Source: Proteus mirabilis ATCC 29906 (GTDB lineage: Bacteria > Pseudomonadota > Gammaproteobacteria > Enterobacterales > Enterobacteriaceae). Taken from it: a stretch of 64,000 nucleotides of DNA. Below the pieces are notes generated by a model. It was not told the DNA's origin, made no database searches, and saw only the letters and a program-made list of their open reading frames with translations. Positions 57,070-64,000 of this stretch are shown here, one piece after another (position 1 is the stretch's first letter; each line of letters begins with the position of its first letter). The stretch covers positions 223,562 to 287,561 of the forward strand of contig NZ_GG668578.1 in the NCBI RefSeq assembly GCF_000160755.1, given 5' to 3'. The position numbers and the translations under genes were made by a program.

Positions 57070-58281
57070 ATGAAACAGTATGCTGGCTTCATTTATATTG
57101 CGACTACGCTTGATACTAAAAGCGCTGAAATTTTTTATGTCAGTGAATTAATAAAAAAAGCAGGCCTTCCTGTCAAAACCGTAGATTTGACAACCAAACC
57201 TACAGCATTAGAAAGAGAAGCTGACGTCACAGCTGCACAAGTTGCTAGTTACCATCCAGATGGAAAAAACGCCGTGTTTTGCGGTGACCGCGGGAAAGCT
57301 ATCGCAGCAATGTCCGTCGCTTTTGAACGTTATTTAACCCACTGTGACGATGTCCTCGCTATTTTAGGATTAGGCGGCTCAGGGGGAACGGCATTGATTA
57401 CACCAGCAATGCAATCTTTGCCCATTGGCGTACCTAAATTGATGGTATCGACTATGGCTTCCGGTGATATCTCCGGATATATCGGCGCTAGCGATATTTC
57501 AATGATGTACTCCGTAACAGATGTATCCGGCTTAAACCGTATCTCTCGTAAGGTATTGAGAAATGCGGCCAACCAAATTGCCGGCGCTGTTTATTTTTAC
57601 CAAGACGAAAATAGTGTTGATAAACCGGCTGTTGCATTAACGATGTTTGGTGTAACTACGCCTTGTATTCAACAACTAACTAAAAAACTTGAAAATAATT
57701 ATGACAGTTTAGTTTTCCATGCGACGGGGAGTGGCGGTAAAGCCATGGAAAAACTGATAGACAGCCACTTACTTCATAGTGTTCTGGATCTAACAACAAC
57801 CGAAGTATGTGATTATTTATTTGAGGGTGTCCTTGCTTGTGATGAAGATCGTTTTGGTGCCATCGCCCGCACTAAAACACCTTGTATCGTCTCTTGTGGC
57901 GCGTTGGATATGGTGAACTTTGGTCGCCCTGCTACCGTTCCTGAGAAATATAAAGATCGTCATTTCTATCACCATAATTCGCAAGTCACCTTAATGCGTA
58001 CAACACCAAGGGAAAATTGTCAAATGGGGATCTGGATCGCTGAAAAATTGAATCAGTGTGAAGGCCCACTGACGTTTATTTTTCCACAGGGCGGTTTTTC
58101 TGCTTTAGATATTGAAGGGGGACCATTCTGGGATCCTCAAGCAAACCAAGCATTTTTTGATGCATTTATAACAACATTTAAAGAGACCGAGACTCGTCAA
58201 TTAGTCATCAGTCCATATCACATAAATTCTGCTGAATTTAATCAGCAAGTTTATGATTTACACCAGGAACTTATTTGTTAA
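57070..58281 (+). CDS. Tm-1-like ATP-binding domain protein (UPF0261)
   Basis: 403 residues from ATG 57070, preceded by AAGGGAAGG; the frame is open to 57022. N-terminus [21 protein letters not shown] and the glycine-rich [17 protein letters not shown], then [31 protein letters not shown] and [14 protein letters not shown], are features of UPF0261. It corresponds to the N-terminal ATP-binding half of tomato Tm-1, a protein that blocks tomato mosaic virus replication. The cellular role in bacteria is unknown. The next gene encodes the other half. Confidence 0.9.
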   Translation: MKQYAGFIYIATTLDTKSAEIFYVSELIKKAGLPVKTVDLTTKPTALEREADVTAAQVASYHPDGKNAVFCGDRGKAIAAMSVAFERYLTHCDDVLAILGLGGSGGTALITPAMQSLPIGVPKLMVSTMASGDISGYIGASDISMMYSVTDVSGLNRISRKVLRNAANQIAGAVYFYQDENSVDKPAVALTMFGVTTPCIQQLTKKLENNYDSLVFHATGSGGKAMEKLIDSHLLHSVLDLTTTEVCDYLFEGVLACDEDRFGAIARTKTPCIVSCGALDMVNFGRPATVPEKYKDRHFYHHNSQVTLMRTTPRENCQMGIWIAEKLNQCEGPLTFIFPQGGFSALDIEGGPFWDPQANQAFFDAFITTFKETETRQLVISPYHINSAEFNQQVYDLHQELIC

Positions 58282-58297
58282 CCACGGAGAAAGAAGT

Positions 58298-59125
58298 ATG
58301 ACTTATTCACGTGAAGTGTTACTCAAAAAATTTAATGACATGATCGCACGTAAAGAGCCTATTATTGGTGGCGGTGCGGGAACAGGCCTTTCCGCAAAAT
58401 GCGAAGAAGCAGGCGGTATCGATCTGATTGTTATCTATAATTCAGGTCGTTATCGTATGGCGGGTCGTGGCTCTCTGGCAGGATTATTAGCCTATGGCAA
58501 TGCCAATGAAATTGTTATGGATATGGCAAAAGAAGTATTGCCTGTTGTAAAACAGACACCTGTACTTGCCGGGGTTAATGGTACAGATCCATTCTGCAAT
58601 TTTGATAAGTTTTTAGATGACGTTAAAGCCATCGGTTTTGCTGGCGTACAAAACTTCCCAACCGTTGGTTTAATTGATGGTAACTTCCGCGCTAATCTAG
58701 AAGAAACGGGTATGGGTTATGCTCTTGAAGTAGAGATGATCCGTAAAGCACATGAAAAAGGCTTACTCACAACACCTTATGTTTTTAGTCGTGAAGATGC
58801 CATTGCAATGACACAAGCTGGTGCAGATATTATTGTTCCTCATATGGGTTTAACCACTGGTGGCAATATTGGTGCAGAAACAGCCGTTACTTTAGATGAT
58901 TGTGTCGCCCTTATTAACGATTGGGCAAAAGCAGCAAAATCCGTACGCTCTGACGTGATTGTACTTTGTCATGGTGGCCCTATAGCAACACCAAAAGATG
59001 CGCAATATATCCTTGATAACTGTCCTGATTGCCATGGTTTTTATGGCGCAAGTTCAATGGAACGTTTACCAACAGAAGTCGCTTTAACTGCAACAACAAA
59101 AGAGTTTAAAAATATTAAACGCTAA
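58298..59125 (+). CDS. TIM-barrel, PEP-hydrolase-family protein (Tm-1 second half)
   Basis: 275 residues from ATG 58298 (GGAGAAAG ribosome site), 16 bp after the upstream stop. [49 protein letters not shown] is a family block (residues about 20-68); [32 protein letters not shown] and [16 protein letters not shown] follow. Belongs to the family called phosphoenolpyruvate hydrolase-like, found downstream of or fused to UPF0261. Enzyme activity not established. A terminator follows. Confidence 0.88.
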   Translation: MTYSREVLLKKFNDMIARKEPIIGGGAGTGLSAKCEEAGGIDLIVIYNSGRYRMAGRGSLAGLLAYGNANEIVMDMAKEVLPVVKQTPVLAGVNGTDPFCNFDKFLDDVKAIGFAGVQNFPTVGLIDGNFRANLEETGMGYALEVEMIRKAHEKGLLTTPYVFSREDAIAMTQAGADIIVPHMGLTTGGNIGAETAVTLDDCVALINDWAKAAKSVRSDVIVLCHGGPIATPKDAQYILDNCPDCHGFYGASSMERLPTEVALTATTKEFKNIKR

Positions 59126-59160
59126 TCTCAAATCATCAAGTTTGCCTAAGCGTTGATCCT

Positions 59161-59188
59161 ATTGCCCACATCATGTGGGCAATATTTT
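59161..59188 (+). terminator. Terminator after Tm-1-like operon
   Basis: ATTGCCCACAT / ATGTGGGCAAT (59161-59171 with 59173-59183), then ATTTTATTT. Confidence 0.85.
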
Positions 59189-59209
59189 ATTTGCAAGAAG
59201 CCTAACTGA

Positions 59210-60109
59210 TTACACCAGTTTTGCGATTAATGTATTTAAATCCCCTGCTAAAAAATCAACGGGGGGAATTTCAATCACAGTATAGGCACCCGCTTGTTGT
59301 TTCATACTTGCTCTGGCTGCAGAAACCATAAATTGAGATGTTAATGCTGGATTATTAATATGCATAGCATATTCAAATAATTGATTGTGTGTTTTGCCTG
59401 ACACCCCTTTATGGGTCATTTGTACTCCGTGACCAACATCTTTTAAGCTATCAACACTATCAACTTGTTTAATATGTGTTTCATCAGATGAGAAATAGCT
59501 GTCGGCCTTAATGGCTTGCTCAACCTGTGCAAAGTTAGCACCCGTTTCTAATTCAACATAAACCATACGCCGATGAACACCAGTACCTAATGGAATAGTC
59601 ATTGATAACGCATCTCTTACCCCATCAATAGCTTTAGCGGCAACACTATGACCCATACTCATACCGGGACCAAAATTAGTGTAGGTAATACCTTTAGGTG
59701 CCATAGCTAACATTAAGGTACGAATAATAGAGTCTGAACCCGGATCCCAACCCGCTGAAATCACTGCAACACGGTTATGCTTTTTCGCCACCTCATCCAG
59801 TTCTGTTTTTAATGCAACGATATCACTGTGGACATCAAAACTATCAACGGTATTAATACCTAAGCTCAATATCGATTTAGCCAAATCTTTAATGGCTCTC
59901 GTTGGTGAACATAATAAAGCAACATCCACCTTACCTAAGCTTTTAATATCATTTGTTACTGTTATATTTCGCAGTTCATCTGGAATATTTTGACTATCAC
60001 GGCGAACTACCCCCACTAACTCAAAATCAGGTGCTGCAAGTACTGCATCTAGTGCAAAGCGCCCAATATTGCCATAGCCCACAATAGCGACTTTTATTTT
60101 AGTATTCAT
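59210..60109 (-). CDS. ddh: meso-diaminopimelate D-dehydrogenase
   Basis: NADPH-dependent one-step route between tetrahydrodipicolinate and meso-DAP. 299 residues. Rossmann start KVAIVGYGNIGRFALDAV, then VDVALLCSPTRAI, SAGWDPGSDSIIRTLMLAMAPKG and FGPGMSMGHSVAAKAIDGVRDALSMTIP. The length and motifs suit the type found in Proteus vulgaris. Most enteric bacteria rely on the succinylase route (dapD) only. Stands alone. Confidence 0.92.
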   Translation of the reverse strand: MNTKIKVAIVGYGNIGRFALDAVLAAPDFELVGVVRRDSQNIPDELRNITVTNDIKSLGKVDVALLCSPTRAIKDLAKSILSLGINTVDSFDVHSDIVALKTELDEVAKKHNRVAVISAGWDPGSDSIIRTLMLAMAPKGITYTNFGPGMSMGHSVAAKAIDGVRDALSMTIPLGTGVHRRMVYVELETGANFAQVEQAIKADSYFSSDETHIKQVDSVDSLKDVGHGVQMTHKGVSGKTHNQLFEYAMHINNPALTSQFMVSAARASMKQQAGAYTVIEIPPVDFLAGDLNTLIAKLV

Positions 60110-60307
60110 TTATTTCCCTGTTCTCGTTGTTAATCATTATTGAATGATAATAATGTTTAATAATCAACGAATAAACCATATAAAAAGTTTTTTTGCTACT
60201 GGTTCATCAATTTAGCTATTCCCTTATTCATAAAGCATGTAAAATCGCTCCACTTTCCTCTGATTATATTTACAACACTATTTCACTCGTTTTTAAGAAG
60301 GTTTTCA

Positions 60308-61648
60308 ATGCATCAATCTGATGTAGCGGATCGCTCACTTTTTTCCCTTAGCTGGCCTATTTTTATTGATATTTTTCTTCATCTTGCCACGCTATTGATT
60401 AACACTTACATGATAAGTCATGTCTCTACTGCCTATTTAGCTGCAATGGGCGTAGGTAACCAAGTTTTTGATCTTTTTATCACCATATTTAACTTTATTA
60501 GCGTGGGATGTAGCGTTGTTATTGCTCAATATTTAGGCGCCGGTAAGCGCGATAAAGCCAGTCAAGCTATTCATATTTCTATCGCCTTTAACTTTTTGCT
60601 GGGCTTTAGTAGTGCCATTATTATTCTCTTTTTTGGCTACAACATTCTAAATGTAATGAATACGCCAGAGCATTTAGTACAAGATGGCTATAACTATCTC
60701 CATATTTTGGGGATTTGTCTTATTCCTGAAGCAATTTCAATTATCTTAGCAGCCTGTTTGCGGGTTTATGGTAAATCGAAAGCGGCGATGTATGTGACGT
60801 TAATTGCCAATATTGTCACTGTTATCGGCAATATGATTGTACTATATGGTTTCTTTGGGCTTCCACAATACGGTTTAGTGGGTGTTGCATGGTCAACGGT
60901 TGTCGGTCGTATTATTGCCGTTGTCTTATTATGTGGTCTTTTATTCTATGGATTAAGAATTAAGTTCGATATAAGACTATTAGTGATTTGGTCTAAAAAT
61001 ATGTTAGCTAAAATTCTACATATTGGTTTACCTGCTGCAGGTGAAAACCTAGTGTGGATTCTACATTATATGACCGCCTCTGCCTTTATAGGATTAATGG
61101 GAGAAGTTCCTCTCGCCGCACAAACACTCTATTTCCAACTATCATTATTCTTAATGTTATTTGGCATTGCGATTAGCATTGGTAATGAAATATTAGTCGG
61201 TCATTTAGTTGGTGCAAAACGATTTGATGATGCATTTACACGGGGTTTTAAAAGCTTAAAAGCAGGTGTGCTATTTACTATTGGTGTGGTGATTATTTAT
61301 TGGTTTATGCGTGATCCTATTTTGTATTCTATCACCGAAGATCAACGCATTATCGACCAACTGTTGCCTTTATTTATTTTATCGGTCTTTTTGGAGCCTG
61401 GGCGTACATTTAATATTGTTATGGTTAATGCGTTACGTGCAGCCGGAGATGCCAAATTCCCACTCATTACAGCCGTTTGTTTTATGTGGGGAGTTGCTAT
61501 TCCTATTGGCTATTTCCTTGGTATAAAAATGGAAATGGGTTTAATTGGGATTTGGATAGGTTTTCTTTGCGATGAGTGGCTACGAGGCTTAACAAATGCA
61601 TGGCGTTGGCGCTCTCGTAAATGGCAAGCTAAGCGCTTAGATATTTGA
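60308..61648 (+). CDS. MATE-family multidrug/cation exporter
   Basis: 446 residues with 12 hydrophobic segments in two repeats. FSLSWPIFIDIFLHLATLLINTYMISHVS, NQVFDLFITIFNFISVGCSVVIAQYLGAG and the second-half AQTLYFQLSLFLMLFGIAISIGNEILVGHLVGAK are typical. Na+ or H+ driven export of cationic compounds; substrate unknown. Confidence 0.9.
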   Translation: MHQSDVADRSLFSLSWPIFIDIFLHLATLLINTYMISHVSTAYLAAMGVGNQVFDLFITIFNFISVGCSVVIAQYLGAGKRDKASQAIHISIAFNFLLGFSSAIIILFFGYNILNVMNTPEHLVQDGYNYLHILGICLIPEAISIILAACLRVYGKSKAAMYVTLIANIVTVIGNMIVLYGFFGLPQYGLVGVAWSTVVGRIIAVVLLCGLLFYGLRIKFDIRLLVIWSKNMLAKILHIGLPAAGENLVWILHYMTASAFIGLMGEVPLAAQTLYFQLSLFLMLFGIAISIGNEILVGHLVGAKRFDDAFTRGFKSLKAGVLFTIGVVIIYWFMRDPILYSITEDQRIIDQLLPLFILSVFLEPGRTFNIVMVNALRAAGDAKFPLITAVCFMWGVAIPIGYFLGIKMEMGLIGIWIGFLCDEWLRGLTNAWRWRSRKWQAKRLDI

Positions 61649-61655
61649 TGCTCTT

Positions 61656-61685
61656 TCAAGGCCTAATAATATTATTAGGCCTTGA
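61656..61685 (+). terminator. Perfect palindrome after MATE gene
   Basis: 30-bp perfect palindrome centred AATAATATTATT with AAGGCC arms, 7 bp after the stop. Lacks a T-run but is placed as a terminator. Confidence 0.65.
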
Positions 61686-61771
61686 GAAACTAGCTATAAA
61701 TAAGTTAACTTGCTACATTATTCATTAATGATTTTAAATTTATTTAAGCTTTATAATTCATGCTTATCATT

Positions 61772-62413
61772 TTATTTATCGCCATTTTTTACAAGATTTT
61801 TATCTTTAGCCAGTGAACGACTAACCGTCTCATTTATACTATTTGATAAAAAATATTTATAATTATTAATATTCCCAAATTCAGATTTTATTTTTTCGTC
61901 TGAAGTTAATATGCTATCGATGATTGATGCTAAAAATTTATTTTTAATCTCAGTTAAAGACAAGTCATTAGTAGATGATAAAATACTTTTAGAGTGAGAA
62001 TGTAACTCATCCTCAAATTGTATAATTTTTCCTTTCTCTAATGTAGGTTTTTCTTCTAAAACAGAGATAATATCATTAATGATTAAATTTATTATTTCAT
62101 CAACTTTAAACTTTTTGTGTACTTTAGATAAATCTCCAAATTTATCATTATCATCTTTCATTGAGTGAGGCGTGTTTATTACTTTATTATCTGATTGTAT
62201 ATTTTCATTCTTTTTCATATTTTCAATATTAGAAATATGAACTTTAAATTCTGAATTATTTGAAGTTTTATGAAAAAATGGTTTTATAAAAGAGGATATT
62301 GTATTATAACAACTTAATATAGCTGATTTCAATTTTGTATTAAATTTATAACTCTCATTATTAATGCTTTTTAGCGATAATGGAGTGTTTTTAAAATAAC
62401 TTTTAATTTGCAT
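61772..62413 (-). CDS. Unrecognised Lys/Asn/Ser-rich protein
   Basis: 213 residues, no family recognised and no signal peptide. Composition is dominated by Lys, Asn, Ser, Ile. The N-terminus MQIKSYFKNTPLSLKSINNE is polar and basic, then a long linker, then a helical C-terminal part (VDEIINLIINDIISVLEEK, NKFLASIIDSILTSDEKIKS). Very AT-rich, like the repeat protein at 53.5-55.3 kb and unlike the flanking backbone, so transferred DNA is likely. The N-terminus is compatible with a secreted effector, but this is a guess. Confidence 0.65.
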   Translation of the reverse strand: MQIKSYFKNTPLSLKSINNESYKFNTKLKSAILSCYNTISSFIKPFFHKTSNNSEFKVHISNIENMKKNENIQSDNKVINTPHSMKDDNDKFGDLSKVHKKFKVDEIINLIINDIISVLEEKPTLEKGKIIQFEDELHSHSKSILSSTNDLSLTEIKNKFLASIIDSILTSDEKIKSEFGNINNYKYFLSNSINETVSRSLAKDKNLVKNGDK

Positions 62414-62815
62414 ATCTGCTCCCTAATAGATTTAGCAGAATTAAATATTATACTTTCGCTAAATTCTATCAATAAGTAATTAATTTTTAGTTAATTACTC
62501 ACCACTATCTTCACAAATAATTTTAAACATCAAAAATCACTAAAAAAATCAATAAATTACACTAGCAAAAACTTATTTTTGTTTTTTCTAAAAATAATTA
62601 TACTTTAAAATATTTTCATAATTAAAAACAGTTTTTTAATAATGAAAAAACAAAAATTAAACATTGATTAACATTAAAATTTTCTTGTAAAAAAAATTAT
62701 TTTTTTATAATTCTTTAATGCTTTTTTTGTGATAAAAGTAACTGTTGTTCATTCTCAATAATGAGACAACAGAATTTTATTAAATAAAATACAAAAAACA
62801 CAACGGAGTCTAATC
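62414..62815. other. Very AT-rich region upstream of pepT
   Basis: About 400 bp without a gene; long A and T runs. Near the end lies an imperfect inverted repeat CTGTTGTTCATT (62742-62753) with AATGAGACAACAG (62760-62772), 44 bp before pepT, a possible operator. Confidence 0.45.
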
Positions 62816-64000
62816 ATGAACATTGTTGATCGGTTTATTTCTTACACCAAGGTGAATACTACAACAAATAGAGAAAATGGCGCCGCGGGGATTATGCCTT
62901 CATCGGAAGGTCAGCGAGTCCTCGCTTTACAATTAGTCGAAGAGTTAAAGGCGTTAGGTGTTGAAGATATCAAAATTCGCGATACCGCCATTGTTACCGC
63001 GACACTACCTTCTAACCTTGATTATGAGGTTCCTACCGTGGCTTTCTTTGGTCACTTAGATACCAGTGCAGAACAAACTAATGATACTAAAGCACAAATT
63101 TTACCTTATAAAGGTGGCGACCTTTGCTTAAACAAAGAACTTGAGATTTTTTTACGTCAAAGTGAATTCCCTGAATTAGAAAACTATATTGGTGACGATA
63201 TCATCGTAACAGATGGTACTAGCTTATTAGGCGCTGACGACAAAGCGGCTATCGCCTCTATTATGGATATGTTGCAATATTTTAAACAACATCCAGAAGT
63301 CAAACACGGTACAGTTAAAATTGGTTTTGTACCCGATGAAGAGCAAGGTTTACGTGGTGCAAAAGCCTTTGATGTAACAGAATTCGGCGCAGACTTTGCT
63401 TATACCTTAGATTGTTGTGGTATTGGTGAACTTGTATATGAAAATTGGAATGCCGGTGATGTTGAAATAACCTTTATCGGAACCTCAGCACACCCTATGT
63501 CAGCAAAAGGTAAATTAAAAAATTCACTGTTAATGGCTCATAAATTTATTGCGATGTTACCGGGCGGTGAAGCACCGGAATATACTGAAGGTCGTGAAGG
63601 TTATTATTGGGTAAAACAACTGGCGGGTAATAGCGCACGTACTGTATTAAAAATGGATGTGCGTGATTTCACAGAAGCAGGCTACGCCCATCGTATGGCA
63701 TTTTTAAAACAACTTTCAGAGCAATGTGAAGCGTTATGGGGTGAAGGGACTGTTGTTTGTAAGCAAGCCGATCGTTATGCAAATGTCTTTAATAGCCTAC
63801 AAGGTGAAAATCGATATCCTATCGATATTGCTATTGATGCTTATAAAGCCAATGGTATTACCCCTCGTCCAATCCCTATGCGGGGTGGCTATGATGGAGC
63901 AGCATTATCGCAAAAAGGATTACCTTGCCCTAATATCTTTACCGGGGCGCACAATTTCCACTCTATTTATGAATATCTTCCCGTTAAATCGCTTTATGCT
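62816..64000 (+). CDS. pepT: Peptidase T, 3' end outside window
   Basis: Cytoplasmic zinc tripeptidase of the M20 family. ATG 62816 with CGGAG before it; 395 codons are visible of about 408. VPTVAFFGHLDTSAEQTND holds the first zinc His/Asp, DGTSLLGADDKAAIA the bridging Asp, PDEEQGLRGAK the catalytic Glu, and ISGTSAHP-type FIGTSAHPMSAKGK the M20 dimer region. RPIPMRGGYDGAALSQKGLPCPNIFTGAHNFHS near the visible end is typical PepT. Confidence 0.96.
   Translation, partial: MNIVDRFISYTKVNTTTNRENGAAGIMPSSEGQRVLALQLVEELKALGVEDIKIRDTAIVTATLPSNLDYEVPTVAFFGHLDTSAEQTNDTKAQILPYKGGDLCLNKELEIFLRQSEFPELENYIGDDIIVTDGTSLLGADDKAAIASIMDMLQYFKQHPEVKHGTVKIGFVPDEEQGLRGAKAFDVTEFGADFAYTLDCCGIGELVYENWNAGDVEITFIGTSAHPMSAKGKLKNSLLMAHKFIAMLPGGEAPEYTEGREGYYWVKQLAGNSARTVLKMDVRDFTEAGYAHRMAFLKQLSEQCEALWGEGTVVCKQADRYANVFNSLQGENRYPIDIAIDAYKANGITPRPIPMRGGYDGAALSQKGLPCPNIFTGAHNFHSIYEYLPVKSLYA

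Noticed and set aside
1-64000. tRNA or rRNA genes
   Set aside because: No cloverleaf-like or rRNA-like segment was noticed in the intergenic regions on reading; a covariance search would be decisive.

Overview
The window reads as chromosome of a Proteus-like member of the Morganellaceae (Enterobacterales). It is AT-rich. Its gene order over long stretches is that of the Escherichia coli dgt-to-yacC region, and it carries an MrpJ-type regulator with the SQQQFSRYE motif typical of Proteus. Genus is an inference from gene content; species cannot be fixed by reading alone. No rRNA, tRNA or CRISPR array was seen.

Layout. (1) 1-15.9 kb is conserved backbone: dgt (cut by the window edge), mtnN, btuF, erpA, hemL, mrcB, hrpB, sfsA, dksA, a decayed gluQ, pcnB (with a conserved AUU start), folK, panB, panC, panD. 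(2) 16.1-45.5 kb is accessory sequence between panD and yadH. It holds uhpABC joined to an afuABC sugar-phosphate ABC importer (no uhpT), the dsdC/dsdX/dsdA D-serine locus, glutathionylspermidine synthetase/amidase, an orphan mrpJ-like gene, a small type VI secretion islet (candidate pore-forming effector, two-helix membrane protein, orphan Hcp) beside a decayed IS3-family element, a five-gene P19/FTR1/M75/DyP iron-uptake operon, an IclR-regulated DMSO-reductase-type molybdoenzyme operon, lemA/M48 protease, ydcY, and a niaP-type transporter behind a perfect NadR-type operator. (3) 45.7-51.9 kb is backbone again: yadH, yadG, can, hpt, cueO (with a CueR-type promoter) and yacC, in E. coli order but without gcd. 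(4) 51.9-64 kb is mixed: an AbrB-family membrane protein, GNAT acetyltransferase, a large protein with nine 20-residue tandem repeats, a YheO/DauR-like regulator, a TetR regulator broken near its end by a 7-bp tandem duplication, a two-gene operon matching the two halves of the plant Tm-1 protein, meso-diaminopimelate dehydrogenase, a MATE transporter, an unrecognised Lys/Asn/Ser-rich protein, and pepT (cut by the window end).

How it works together. The accessory block is mostly nutrient capture and niche adaptation: phosphosugars, D-serine, iron, nicotinate and an anaerobic electron acceptor. The least explained parts are the Hcp/effector islet at 30.8-33.1 kb, the TetR/Tm-1-like locus at 56.2-59.1 kb, and the two AT-rich orphan genes at 53.5-55.3 and 61.8-62.4 kb.
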